Assembly (NCBI GenBank): GCA_947088865.1
Contig: CAMUHY010000011.1
Location: 44,268-108,267 of the forward strand
Direction of reading: 5' to 3'
Length of the DNA stretch: 64,000 bases
DNA from: an uncultured Eubacterium sp.
Lineage (GTDB): Bacteria; Bacillota; Clostridia; Lachnospirales; Lachnospiraceae
How positions within the stretch are numbered: the first letter of the stretch is position 1; each line of letters begins with the position of its first letter. The translations under genes and the position numbers were made by a program. Positions 30,105-37,581 of the stretch are shown here, piece by piece. The notes beneath the pieces are model-generated. The model was not told the DNA's origin, did no database searches, and saw nothing but the letters and a program-made list of their open reading frames with translations.

Positions 30105-30699
30105 ACAAGAATTTCTTGACGAATTGAGGAAAGGATTGTCTAGCTTACCGCAAAGCGACCTAGAAGAACGACTGATATTTTACAGTGAAATGATTGATGA
30201 CCGAGTGGAAGAGGGTCTTACGGAAGAAGAAGCCATTTCTGAAATTGGAACGGTAAACGAGGTTTTATCACAAATTATAGAGGAAATTCCTCTGACGAAA
30301 CTTGTAAAGGAAAAAGTAAGACCGAAGCGAACATTGCACATGTGGGAAATTGTACTTTTGGTATTGGGTTCGCCTATATGGATTTCTCTTTTGATTGCCG
30401 CATTTGCCATAATCTTTGCTGGTTATGCTGTATTATGGTCTGTAAGTGTTTCCCTGTGGGCAATTGAGGTTTCATTGATGGCATGTTCACTTGGCTGCAT
30501 AGTATCGGTTGTGATTTTTGTTTTTCAAGGTAATGGATTTGTGGGGATTGCTATGTTTGGCGCTGCTATGTTTTGTGCAGGGTTGTCTATTTTTTTATTT
30601 TTTGGGTGCAAAGCGGTTACAAAAGGAATTTTGTTTTTGACTAAAAAGATGGTTTTTGGCGTTAAATCCCTAATTTTGGGGAAGGAGGATAAAAAATGA
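30097..30699 (+). CDS. HAAS/DUF1700-domain membrane protein
   Basis: A 200-residue protein. The N-terminal ~75 residues are a helical HAAS-type domain (KQEFLDELRKGLSSLP, EERLIFYSEMIDDRVEEG, EEEAISEIG); then come three to four transmembrane helices (about 88-175). HAAS domains are found next to PadR regulators and are proposed to interact with them at the membrane. It overlaps padR by 8 bp and the DUF4097 gene by 4 bp, with its own AAGGAGG, so the three are expressed together. Confidence 0.88.
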   Translation: MSKQEFLDELRKGLSSLPQSDLEERLIFYSEMIDDRVEEGLTEEEAISEIGTVNEVLSQIIEEIPLTKLVKEKVRPKRTLHMWEIVLLVLGSPIWISLLIAAFAIIFAGYAVLWSVSVSLWAIEVSLMACSLGCIVSVVIFVFQGNGFVGIAMFGAAMFCAGLSIFLFFGCKAVTKGILFLTKKMVFGVKSLILGKEDKK

Positions 30700-31667
30700 G
30701 TAAAACAATGAAAATATGGTTTATTATAGCAACTTTTCTTGTGGTGTTTGGGTTTATTATTTTTGTAGTTGTGATGGCGGTCTATGATTTTTTTGATTTG
30801 GGTTTTACAAAATTTAGCACGATGAAATATGGAACGAATACTTATGAGGTAAATGAAGCGTTTGATAAAATATCAATCAATGTAGAGACAACACAGATTG
30901 AATTTGTGCCATCCGATGACGAAAGCTGCAGAATTGTTTGTTTTGAAACAGAGAAGATGAAACATTCTGCCACTGTTCAAAATAAAACACTTATTATTGA
31001 TATGATTGATAATCGAAAGTGGTATGATTATATTGGCATATCCATTGGAAGTCCAAAGATGACTGTATATTTACCGCAAAATGAGTATGCATCACTTTTT
31101 ATAGATACCCATACAGGAGATATTGCTATACCCAAAGACTTTACTTTTGAAACGCTTAAAATCAACGGGAATACGGCAGATGTAGAATGTTTGGCATCGG
31201 TTTTAAATGGTATAGAAATTAAATTAAGCACAGGTAATATCAAGATGGATGGCGTTTCTGCAAATGAGATTCGTCTTGCATCTACAACAGGCAAAATCAA
31301 TATCAATTCTGTATCTTCTAAGGGAAATATTGAGATAGAAACAACTACTGGAGCAGTGCATTTGACAGATGTTGCTTGTATTGATTTTTCTGCAAAAAGT
31401 AATACAGGAACAATTGTATTAAAGAATGTTGTTGCTTCTAACTGTTTTTTTATTGAAAATAAGATAGGTGATGTGCGATTTGAAAATAGTGATGCAGCGC
31501 AGATTTCAGTCAAAACAAGTACAGGTGATGTCACAGGTACATTGCTTTCTGAAAAGGTGTTTATAACGGAAACTTCAACTGGAACTATCCGTGTGCCTAA
31601 AACGATAACAGGCGGCAAATGTGAGATTACAACCAGTACTGGTGATATTAAAATAGATACAAAGTAA
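30696..31667 (+). CDS. DUF4097-family beta-helix envelope protein
   Basis: A 323-residue protein with one N-terminal transmembrane helix (about 7-32) and an external region made of short repeated strands containing STGDI-, TTGKI- and NTGTI-type turns (residues ~125-320), typical of the DUF4097 right-handed beta-helix. The role is unknown; an adhesin-like or sensing function is suggested by its fixed association with PadR and HAAS genes. It overlaps the preceding gene by 4 bp and ends the operon. Confidence 0.88.
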   Translation: MSKTMKIWFIIATFLVVFGFIIFVVVMAVYDFFDLGFTKFSTMKYGTNTYEVNEAFDKISINVETTQIEFVPSDDESCRIVCFETEKMKHSATVQNKTLIIDMIDNRKWYDYIGISIGSPKMTVYLPQNEYASLFIDTHTGDIAIPKDFTFETLKINGNTADVECLASVLNGIEIKLSTGNIKMDGVSANEIRLASTTGKININSVSSKGNIEIETTTGAVHLTDVACIDFSAKSNTGTIVLKNVVASNCFFIENKIGDVRFENSDAAQISVKTSTGDVTGTLLSEKVFITETSTGTIRVPKTITGGKCEITTSTGDIKIDTK

Positions 31668-31680
31668 TATTTTTAAAAAA

Positions 31681-31712
31681 GGTAGTATAAAAGGTAGTAT
31701 ATAAATTATACC
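31681..31712. promoter_or_regulatory. Tandem GGTAGTATA motifs upstream of motA
   Basis: GGTAGTATA occurs at 31681-31689 and 31693-31701, 12 bp apart, followed by a TATACC half-copy in reverse. The same 9-mer appears at 32757-32765, 32770-32778 (reverse) and 32792-32800 before the mini-MotA gene. These may be binding sites of a dedicated regulator, possibly the LuxR-type protein of the cluster. Confidence 0.4.
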
Positions 31713-31907
31713 TTAAATAGGTTAATGTAGAATAGGCAGTTTTTCCTTTTTATGATACATTTTTTTTAACAATAAGCAAAGTAAAGTTATAGTGTAAGCG
31801 TATTTGTTTTGTGATATTTTTTCTATATAAAACAATAAGCTTTCTATGAAATGAACAGGCTAAAAAATGGTTGTTAAGAAATGTTTGCTAAGAATGGAGG
31901 AGTTGCT

Positions 31908-32693
31908 ATGAAAAAAATAAATATTTCAGCTATAACAGGATTTATGTGCTGCTTTGGAATGATTATTATTGGTATTGCCACAAATGGAGGATTAAAAACG
32001 ATATTGAATTTTATTCATATACCGTCTATGATAGTAACGTTTGGCGGGGCATTATGTGCCGTTATGATAACGTCAAGCTCTTTTAAAGATTATATACAGG
32101 CGCTTGCAAGTATAAAGAAAGCATTTTCCAGCAATAATACAAGCTTAGATGAAATTGGAGAACAGATATATGAACTGTCTAATATTGCAAGAAAAGAGGG
32201 ATTATTAGCTTTAGATGAACAGATGCAAAAATTGGACAATAAATTTATGGAAAAAGGTATTCGTATGACGGTTGATGGTACAACGCCGGAATTGGTAAAG
32301 GATATTTTAGAGACCGATTTAATGAATCGTGTGGAGGATAACAAAAGGCATATCCAGTTTTGGGATAGTTTGGGCGCATATGCACCTGCATGGGGAATGG
32401 TTGGAACGCTGTTAGGCTTGATTAATATGATGAAATCAATGGGTACGAATCCTGATTCCATAGGAGAAGGCATGTCACTGGCTTTGATTACGACATTATA
32501 CGGTTCGATACTAGCCAATTGGGTATGTATTCCAATTGCTGCAAAATTGAGAAAGAACAGTTTAGAGGAAGAGATGCAGATGGCATTGATTATTGAAGGG
32601 GTATTGTCTATACAGGCAGGAGAGAATCCTATGGTCATCAAAGAAAAGATTAGAGCGTTTAGAAATGATTGGGAAGAAAGTCAAGCAGCATAA
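31908..32693 (+). CDS. motA: MotA-type stator ion-channel protein
   Basis: A 261-residue MotA/TolQ/ExbB-superfamily protein. Transmembrane helices lie near 5-25, 33-52, 145-170 and 182-205, with a ~90-residue cytoplasmic loop between helices 2 and 3. The conserved Pro of the third helix (YAPAWGMVGTLLGLI) and of the fourth (WVCIPIAAKL) are present, as is GGLKTILNFIHIPSMIVTFGG at helix 2. Normally it pairs with MotB to turn the flagellar motor; no motB is found in this window. GGAGG lies 8 nt before the ATG. Confidence 0.9.
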   Translation: MKKINISAITGFMCCFGMIIIGIATNGGLKTILNFIHIPSMIVTFGGALCAVMITSSSFKDYIQALASIKKAFSSNNTSLDEIGEQIYELSNIARKEGLLALDEQMQKLDNKFMEKGIRMTVDGTTPELVKDILETDLMNRVEDNKRHIQFWDSLGAYAPAWGMVGTLLGLINMMKSMGTNPDSIGEGMSLALITTLYGSILANWVCIPIAAKLRKNSLEEEMQMALIIEGVLSIQAGENPMVIKEKIRAFRNDWEESQAA

Positions 32694-32756
32694 AAACATA
32701 ATATTATATAAAAATATAAAACATATTAAAACAATAGAATACAGTTGTCAATGAAG

Positions 32757-32785
32757 GGTAGTATAGCAATATACTACCTGTTTTT
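32757..32785 (+). terminator. Terminator-like hairpin between motA and mini-motA
   Basis: GGTAGTATA (32757-32765), loop GCAA, TATACTACC (32770-32778), then TGTTTTTA: a perfect 9-bp stem with a stable tetraloop and a short T-run. It also contains two copies of the GGTAGTATA motif, so DNA-binding and termination functions cannot be separated by eye. Confidence 0.6.
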
Positions 32786-32889
32786 ATGTAAGGTAGTATA
32801 TACAATATAGTGGTAGTGTGCTATATTTTGAGATGTTAAGAAGTTCTATTGTGCTATTTTTATACTACGTTTTGGAATGGAGGATTCAT

Positions 32890-33450
32890 ATGTGGAAAAT
32901 TAAGGTAGAAAAAGTAAAAACAGAAAAGACAGAAAAACGTGAAAAGATGGATATAGGCAAGGTATTATTAATTGAGATGTTAGTTCTTATTGCAGGATTA
33001 ATGTATACCGTAATGGTAACAGGAGGAGTGAATGGTATTGTAACGTTGCTTGATTTGCCTTCTCTGTTTTTGATAATACTTTTTTGTGTACCAGTACTTG
33101 TTATATCAGGATTATGGGGAGATTTTGTAAAGGCATTTTCAGTCAGCAAACAAAAATATTCCATTGCACAATTAAGAAGATGTTTAGAAGCTGTTTTAGT
33201 AGTGCAGAAATTGGTGTTAATCAGCAGCTTTTTTACAGCGTTTATTTCCATTATTATGTTATTAAAAAGACTTGAAGAGCCAAGTCTTATTGGACCCAAT
33301 CTTGCAGTGATATGTCTTTCAGGTCTTTATGCAGCTATCATTGAATTTTTATTGCTGCCTTTAAAGACAAATATTCAGGTGACGTTGATTCATGAAATGG
33401 AAATCAATAATGAAGAAGATGAAACGGAAACAAGTAATGAAGAAAAATAA
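32890..33450 (+). CDS. Shortened MotA-like membrane protein
   Basis: A 186-residue protein with a Lys-rich N-terminus, four hydrophobic segments (about 27-47, 55-75, 104-125, 135-157) and an acidic tail. Helices 1-2 parallel MotA: GGVNGIVTLLDLPSLFLIILF matches the spacing of GGLKTILNFIHIPSMIVTFGG in the gene before, followed in both by a D(F/Y) and K(A/K) segment. The large cytoplasmic loop is reduced to about 30 residues and the helix-3 Pro is missing; LLLPL keeps the helix-4 Pro. It may be a regulatory or degenerate stator paralogue. Homology is inferred by eye. Confidence 0.55.
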   Translation: MWKIKVEKVKTEKTEKREKMDIGKVLLIEMLVLIAGLMYTVMVTGGVNGIVTLLDLPSLFLIILFCVPVLVISGLWGDFVKAFSVSKQKYSIAQLRRCLEAVLVVQKLVLISSFFTAFISIIMLLKRLEEPSLIGPNLAVICLSGLYAAIIEFLLLPLKTNIQVTLIHEMEINNEEDETETSNEEK

Positions 33451-33988
33451 ATGTATATTTTATTTACTGGTTGTTCTTTACAGTGCTTTTTTTATATTTA
33501 CATTTATTATGCAATGGATTAGTATACACAATCCCAATCTTCGCTGGATTATTAACGGCAGCACATTATTGTTAGGATTGATTGCAGGGGCGCTTTTTTA
33601 TCTGCTGTATCAAATGAATAATAAAAAAAATATGGACATAGAAAATAATAGAAATGAAGAAGATAATAAACAAGATATTTCTATGGCAGAAGATAGTATT
33701 GCACAAGATAATGAAGTAAAAGGCAATACGGCAGACAGAGCGGAAGAACAAAAAGAAGTATCATTGAAAGATGTTTATATCAAGTTTGCCGATGCCTATA
33801 TATTGACAAAAAGAGAAACACAAATAGGATATTTGGTTTTTAGCGGATATACAAATCAGCAAATTGCAGAGGAATTATATATATCGGAAACGACTGTAAA
33901 AAAACATTTGACACATATATATGAAAAGACGCAGACAAGCGGGAGAAAGGAATTGAAGGAAAAAGTAAAAAACTATGAGAAAGCTTGA
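33392..33988 (+). CDS. Membrane-anchored LuxR-type HTH regulator
   Basis: Up to 198 residues: a very basic N-terminus, two transmembrane helices (about 22-44 and 54-72), a ~60-residue acidic linker, and a C-terminal GerE/LuxR helix-turn-helix (LTKRETQIGYLVFSGYTN, QQIAEELYISETTVKKHL). The DNA-binding domain would face the cytoplasm. Start is uncertain: ATG 33392 has AGGTGA about 9 nt upstream; ATG 33410 and 33437 are alternatives. It overlaps the mini-MotA gene by up to 59 bp and is followed by a terminator, so it is the last gene of a stator-like unit and may control it. Confidence 0.8.
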   Translation: MKWKSIMKKMKRKQVMKKNKCIFYLLVVLYSAFFIFTFIMQWISIHNPNLRWIINGSTLLLGLIAGALFYLLYQMNNKKNMDIENNRNEEDNKQDISMAEDSIAQDNEVKGNTADRAEEQKEVSLKDVYIKFADAYILTKRETQIGYLVFSGYTNQQIAEELYISETTVKKHLTHIYEKTQTSGRKELKEKVKNYEKA

Positions 33989-33989
33989 G

Positions 33990-34016
33990 ACCTCGCTGCT
34001 TGCAGCGGGGTTTTTG
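33990..34016 (+). terminator. Intrinsic terminator after the LuxR-type gene
   Basis: ACCTCGCTGC (33990-33999) pairs with GCAGCGGGGT (34002-34011), one G-U, and is followed by TTTTTG. It has an unusually GC-rich stem for this region and sits just past the stop at 33988. Confidence 0.88.
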
Positions 34017-34167
34017 ATTAGAAAAATTCCTTACGTCCCTGATATTCGCTTTTTAAATTTTGTTTTTTCAGACAGATTTAGAAATATTTTAATTTCCAGA
34101 TTGCTAAAAACAGTATATAATGATATTGATTTATACAGACAAGAAAAAGGAGTTGAGGTGATAGGGG

Positions 34168-34881
34168 ATGCCAAAATTTTGGGGATATGTTTCTAATGAA
34201 GAATATGCCATAGGTTGTATAAGTACAACGGTGTATGTCTATGACAAGGAAGGAAATGAATTGGCACAATTGAAGAATATAGAATATGGATATACAGCTA
34301 AATTAAGCCCAAAGAACAATTGTTTTGTTGTAAAATCTACACGCGCATATTTTGGTGTATATTCATTGGATACATTCAGTTTGGTAAAGAGAGTGCGATA
34401 TTCTCGTGTGGACGGTGGTCAAGATGATGGGTATTGTTTTTCAATAGATGGAAACTATTTTTATAATATAGAACGACAGAAACAATCGACGAATCATGTT
34501 ATTTCTATATATGACGCCTCCAATTTTAAACGTATAAAAATGTTTTTAGAAGAGGACAGACAAACAGAGCCTTGTTATATTGAGATGGATACGGATGGGC
34601 AGCTTTATGTGTTGGGATTTCTTCGCGGTGAAAATGGTATTATAGAAAGCGGCTTTATTTCTAAAATGGAAGATACGGGACTTGAAGCGTTATATACGAT
34701 TCCTGTCTCAGAATATGAAAAGTATACTTCTATTAAAAGTCTTGAATTATTTGGATTTACAGATAAAAAGAAAGAACTGTTTGCGTGGGAATATTCCGAT
34801 ATAGATACAAGTAAGATAAAAAGCACAATATTTACGTTAGCCCAGTTGTGGGAAAAATATCAGTCTGCAAATAAAGATTAA
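34168..34881 (+). CDS. Hypothetical beta-propeller-like protein
   Basis: A 237-residue soluble protein starting MPKFWGYVSNEEYAIG. It contains several strand-rich repeats with YVYDKEGNELAQL, GVYSLDTFSLVKRV and ISIYDASNFKRIKM that resemble blades of a WD40- or YVTN-type propeller, too few for a complete ring. No signal peptide. GAGGTG lies 7 nt before the ATG. It stands alone between a terminator and the family B repeat. Function unknown. Confidence 0.65.
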   Translation: MPKFWGYVSNEEYAIGCISTTVYVYDKEGNELAQLKNIEYGYTAKLSPKNNCFVVKSTRAYFGVYSLDTFSLVKRVRYSRVDGGQDDGYCFSIDGNYFYNIERQKQSTNHVISIYDASNFKRIKMFLEEDRQTEPCYIEMDTDGQLYVLGFLRGENGIIESGFISKMEDTGLEALYTIPVSEYEKYTSIKSLELFGFTDKKKELFAWEYSDIDTSKIKSTIFTLAQLWEKYQSANKD

Positions 34882-34935
34882 AGTAGTAATAAGATATAGT
34901 TTAATGTAATATGATAAAAAGTACAAGGTTATAAG

Positions 34936-34968
34936 CAAGCAGTGAAGCAGGTTGCAGATATCTGCTTG
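34936..34968. repeat. 33-bp hairpin repeat (family B), copy 3
   Basis: CAAGCAG, 3 nt, AGCAGGT, a 7-nt loop, ATCTGCTTG. It aligns without gaps to the copies at 4786 and 12468. Here it is directly followed by a family A cassette and a start codon, which shows that the two families can form one leader. Confidence 0.6.
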
Positions 34969-34984
34969 ATATAAAAAATCTTTG

Positions 34985-35010
34985 TGCAAAAGCAGTGCAA
35001 AAATGGAGGA
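34985..35010 (+). repeat. Start-proximal leader cassette (family A) before zinc-ribbon gene
   Basis: GTGCAAAAGCAGTGCAAAAATGGAGG before the ATG at 35015. Confidence 0.65.
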
Positions 35011-35014
35011 TGGT

Positions 35015-35239
35015 ATGAAAGATACAAAAATTTGTCCCAAATGCAATGGTTCTGATATTCTTATTGTTGATGGGTATGCAGGACCGTATGGCTCTGGAAA
35101 TAATATTATGACAGGAGCAACAATTTTTTCTGCTGTAAAGATAAATCGTTATATTTGTTGTTCTTGTGGATTTACAGAAGAATGGATTAACAGGGAAGAT
35201 ATTGAGAAAGTTAAACGCTCAAAAAAAGCGCATTATTAA
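35015..35239 (+). CDS. Small zinc-ribbon protein
   Basis: A 74-residue protein with two CxxC knuckles, CPKC near residue 6 and CCSC near residue 48, arranged as a single zinc ribbon. The middle contains a Gly-rich GYAGPYGSGNNIMTGATI. A basic C-terminus (KVKRSKKAHY) could bind nucleic acid. GGAGG lies 5 nt before the ATG. It is preceded by joined family B and A repeats. Similar small proteins are widespread and uncharacterised. Confidence 0.75.
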   Translation: MKDTKICPKCNGSDILIVDGYAGPYGSGNNIMTGATIFSAVKINRYICCSCGFTEEWINREDIEKVKRSKKAHY

Positions 35240-35393
35240 TTTTTGATTGCTTGTTGTGAATAATAAATGAAATGCTGCTGTTTAACTGTTGGTAAAATAC
35301 AGCCCTTGTTTTTACAACGAATATTTTATATAATGCAAATAGTGTAGTTTGACGCCGCATATTTTGCGGCTATGATGTAAATTGTGCAGATAA

Positions 35394-35415
35394 ATAAAAA
35401 TAGCACAGAAAAGAG
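35394..35415 (+). repeat. Start-proximal leader cassette (family A) before hydrogenase
   Basis: A diverged copy: AAAAATAGCACAGAAAAGAGGA before the ATG at 35422. A GCCGCA/TGCGGC hairpin lies at 35354-35370 just upstream. Confidence 0.5.
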
Positions 35416-35421
35416 GACAAT

Positions 35422-36885
35422 ATGTTAACGAATGATGCTACCATTATGAAAATTAAGCATGAAGTGAATTATGAAGTGGCAAAGCTTGTCTATGAGGGGA
35501 CATTTGAAGAGCAAAAAGACGAGATACCATTTAAAATGATACCAGGTTTGAAACCAAAGTTTCGATGCTGTGTGTATAAGGAAAGAGAGATTATAAGACA
35601 GCGAGTAAGGCTGGCAGAGGGGTTAAATCCAAACGATAACGGGCATGAGGATTCAAAAAATATCATTCAAGTTATTGGCTCGGCTTGTGCAGACTGTCCA
35701 TTGTCCCATTACCTTGTGACGGATAACTGCAGAAAATGTATGGCAAAGGCATGTCAGCAGTCTTGTAAATTCGGCGCTATAACAATGGGACGCGACAGAG
35801 CTTATATTGACCCTGATAAGTGTAAAGAGTGTGGTATGTGTGCGAAGGCTTGCCCATATAATGCGATTGCAGACCTTATCCGACCTTGTAAAAAAGCTTG
35901 TCCAGTCAATGCAATTACAATGGATGAAGAAGGCATCTGTGTGATTGATGATGAGAAATGTATACGTTGTGGAAAGTGCATACATAGGTGTCCGTTTGGC
36001 GCTATTGGTTCAAAAACAGATATTGTCCATGTTATCAATGCCATTAAATCGGACAAGCCCGTTATTGCTATGTTTGCTCCTGCAGTGGAAGGGCAGTTTG
36101 GCACAGATATTACGATGAGCAGTATTAGAAGCGCATGTAAAAAGTTAGGTTTTGACGATATGATTGAGGTTGGACTTGGCGGCGATATGACGGCTGCTGC
36201 CGAAGCGGACGAATGGGTTGAAGCATATGAGTTTGAAAAGAAAAAAACAACGTCTTGCTGTCCGGCGTTTGTCAATATGATTCGTCAGCATTTTCCAGAG
36301 CTTTCAGAGGATATCTCAACAACAGTATCCCCAATGTGCGCTGTGTCAAGGATGGTTAAGGCAGGCAATCCTGAAGCCATTACAGTGTTTGTGGGACCTT
36401 GTATAGCAAAAAAAGATGAGGCAAAAAGAAATCCGGTAAGAGGAAATGCAGATTATGTTCTTACAATTGGTGAATTTCGCGCTATTATGAAGGCAAAAGG
36501 TGTTACATTTGAACCAGATAGTGAGAATGTTCAGCAGGCAAGTGTTTTTGGCAAGCGTTTTGGCAATGGCGGAGGTGTTACCAATGCTGTGCTTAAAAGT
36601 ATAGAGGAAGCAGGACTTGACCCATCACAGTATAAAGTTGAAAAATGTGCAGGGGCTGATGCGTGTAAGAAAGCATTGCTTATGCTTCGGGCAAAGAAGT
36701 TAAATGCAGATTTTATAGAAGGAATGATGTGTGAAGGCGGTTGCGTAGGAGGACCAAGTCAGCATAAGACAGAGATGGCATTTAAAAAAGACCGCGATAA
36801 GATGATTAGCGAGGCAGACGAGCGCGGCGTTCGTGAAAACCTTGAAAATTATCCTATGGATTCATTTAGTATGTATAAAAAATAA
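35422..36885 (+). CDS. [FeFe] hydrogenase, group B-type, with multiple [4Fe-4S] sites
   Basis: A 487-residue protein that reversibly reduces protons to H2, probably with ferredoxin. The N-terminal part carries Cys clusters CKECGMCAKACP, PCKKACP and CIRCGKCIHRCP plus further cysteines around CRKCMAKACQQSC. The H-cluster ligands are in TSCCP (Cys279), FVGPCIAKKDEA (Cys327) and MMCEGGCVGGP (Cys437 and Cys441). Motif variants (no MPC in the second motif, GGP rather than GGGxP) point to group B rather than the group A enzymes. No maturase genes hydE/F/G are nearby. It is transcribed alone. Confidence 0.9.
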   Translation: MLTNDATIMKIKHEVNYEVAKLVYEGTFEEQKDEIPFKMIPGLKPKFRCCVYKEREIIRQRVRLAEGLNPNDNGHEDSKNIIQVIGSACADCPLSHYLVTDNCRKCMAKACQQSCKFGAITMGRDRAYIDPDKCKECGMCAKACPYNAIADLIRPCKKACPVNAITMDEEGICVIDDEKCIRCGKCIHRCPFGAIGSKTDIVHVINAIKSDKPVIAMFAPAVEGQFGTDITMSSIRSACKKLGFDDMIEVGLGGDMTAAAEADEWVEAYEFEKKKTTSCCPAFVNMIRQHFPELSEDISTTVSPMCAVSRMVKAGNPEAITVFVGPCIAKKDEAKRNPVRGNADYVLTIGEFRAIMKAKGVTFEPDSENVQQASVFGKRFGNGGGVTNAVLKSIEEAGLDPSQYKVEKCAGADACKKALLMLRAKKLNADFIEGMMCEGGCVGGPSQHKTEMAFKKDRDKMISEADERGVRENLENYPMDSFSMYKK

Positions 36886-36901
36886 TATTTATTCGTTAAA
36901 G

Positions 36902-36942
36902 CCCTCCCCATTTCAATGCTGCAAACGCATAAATGGGGTGGG
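36902..36942. repeat. Hairpin with conserved inner segment, copy 1
   Basis: Outer stem CCCTCCCCATTT with AAATGGGGTGGG, inner CAATGCTGCAAACGCAT, in which ATGC pairs with GCAT. The copy at 55250-55292 has the same inner segment with one change, but a different, fully paired outer stem. It lies between the hydrogenase and Nudix genes and lacks a T-run. Confidence 0.7.
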
Positions 36943-37016
36943 AACGTTTCGTTCTTTGTGCAAAAATACAAAAATTTGAGCCCTTAGCTGCTTAAGATGC
37001 CGCATGGAGGTTAATT

Positions 37017-37580
37017 ATGAAGTTTAATAAGATAGAGAAGGTTCATAGAGGAAGATTTATTGACCGATATGATATTACATATACAACTGCTGATAATCAA
37101 AAAAAGGTATATGAGATTATTAGCCGCAACAAAAATATAACAACAGCAGAAGAAATAAAAAATCCTAATACAGATGGCGTTGTGATTGTGATGACCGATG
37201 AGGCAAATGAGAAAATTCTTTTAAATAGAGAGTTTCGATTGTCTGTAAATGATTATGTCTATAATTTTCCGGCAGGATTGATTGATTCAGGCGAGACGCC
37301 GGAGGTGGCAGCAGCGAGAGAATTAAAAGAAGAGACTGGACTTGATATTGTAAGGATAGAAGATAAACTATATGACAGTTACAGTGCGATAGGATTTTCA
37401 AATGAGACGAACGCTGTTATTATTGGTGTTGCAAAAGGTGAATTTGCACCAAGTACGTCAACGGTTGAAGAAATTGAAGCAAAATGGTATACACGCGATG
37501 AGATAAAAGAGTTGCTCAAAAATAATCATTTTGCAGCAAGAACGCAAGCATATTGTTATATGTGGTCAAAGGGGCAATAA
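37017..37580 (+). CDS. Nudix hydrolase, ADP-ribose pyrophosphatase-like
   Basis: A 187-residue Nudix protein. The Nudix box GLIDSGE followed by AARELKEETGLDI matches the GX5EX7REUXEEXGU pattern, and VYNFPAG precedes it as in ADP-ribose pyrophosphatases. It probably hydrolyses nucleoside diphosphate-linked compounds. GGAGG lies 8 nt before the ATG. Its stop is followed after 1 bp by a GTG start for an LRR lipoprotein, so the Nudix, lipoprotein and hydrolase genes form a tight three-gene unit. Confidence 0.9.
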   Translation: MKFNKIEKVHRGRFIDRYDITYTTADNQKKVYEIISRNKNITTAEEIKNPNTDGVVIVMTDEANEKILLNREFRLSVNDYVYNFPAGLIDSGETPEVAAARELKEETGLDIVRIEDKLYDSYSAIGFSNETNAVIIGVAKGEFAPSTSTVEEIEAKWYTRDEIKELLKNNHFAARTQAYCYMWSKGQ

Positions 37581-37581
37581 G

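Noticed and set aside
33975-34196. 73-codon reading frame after the LuxR-type gene
   Set aside because: It runs through the intrinsic terminator at 33990-34016, overlaps the genes on both sides and has no ribosome-binding site.
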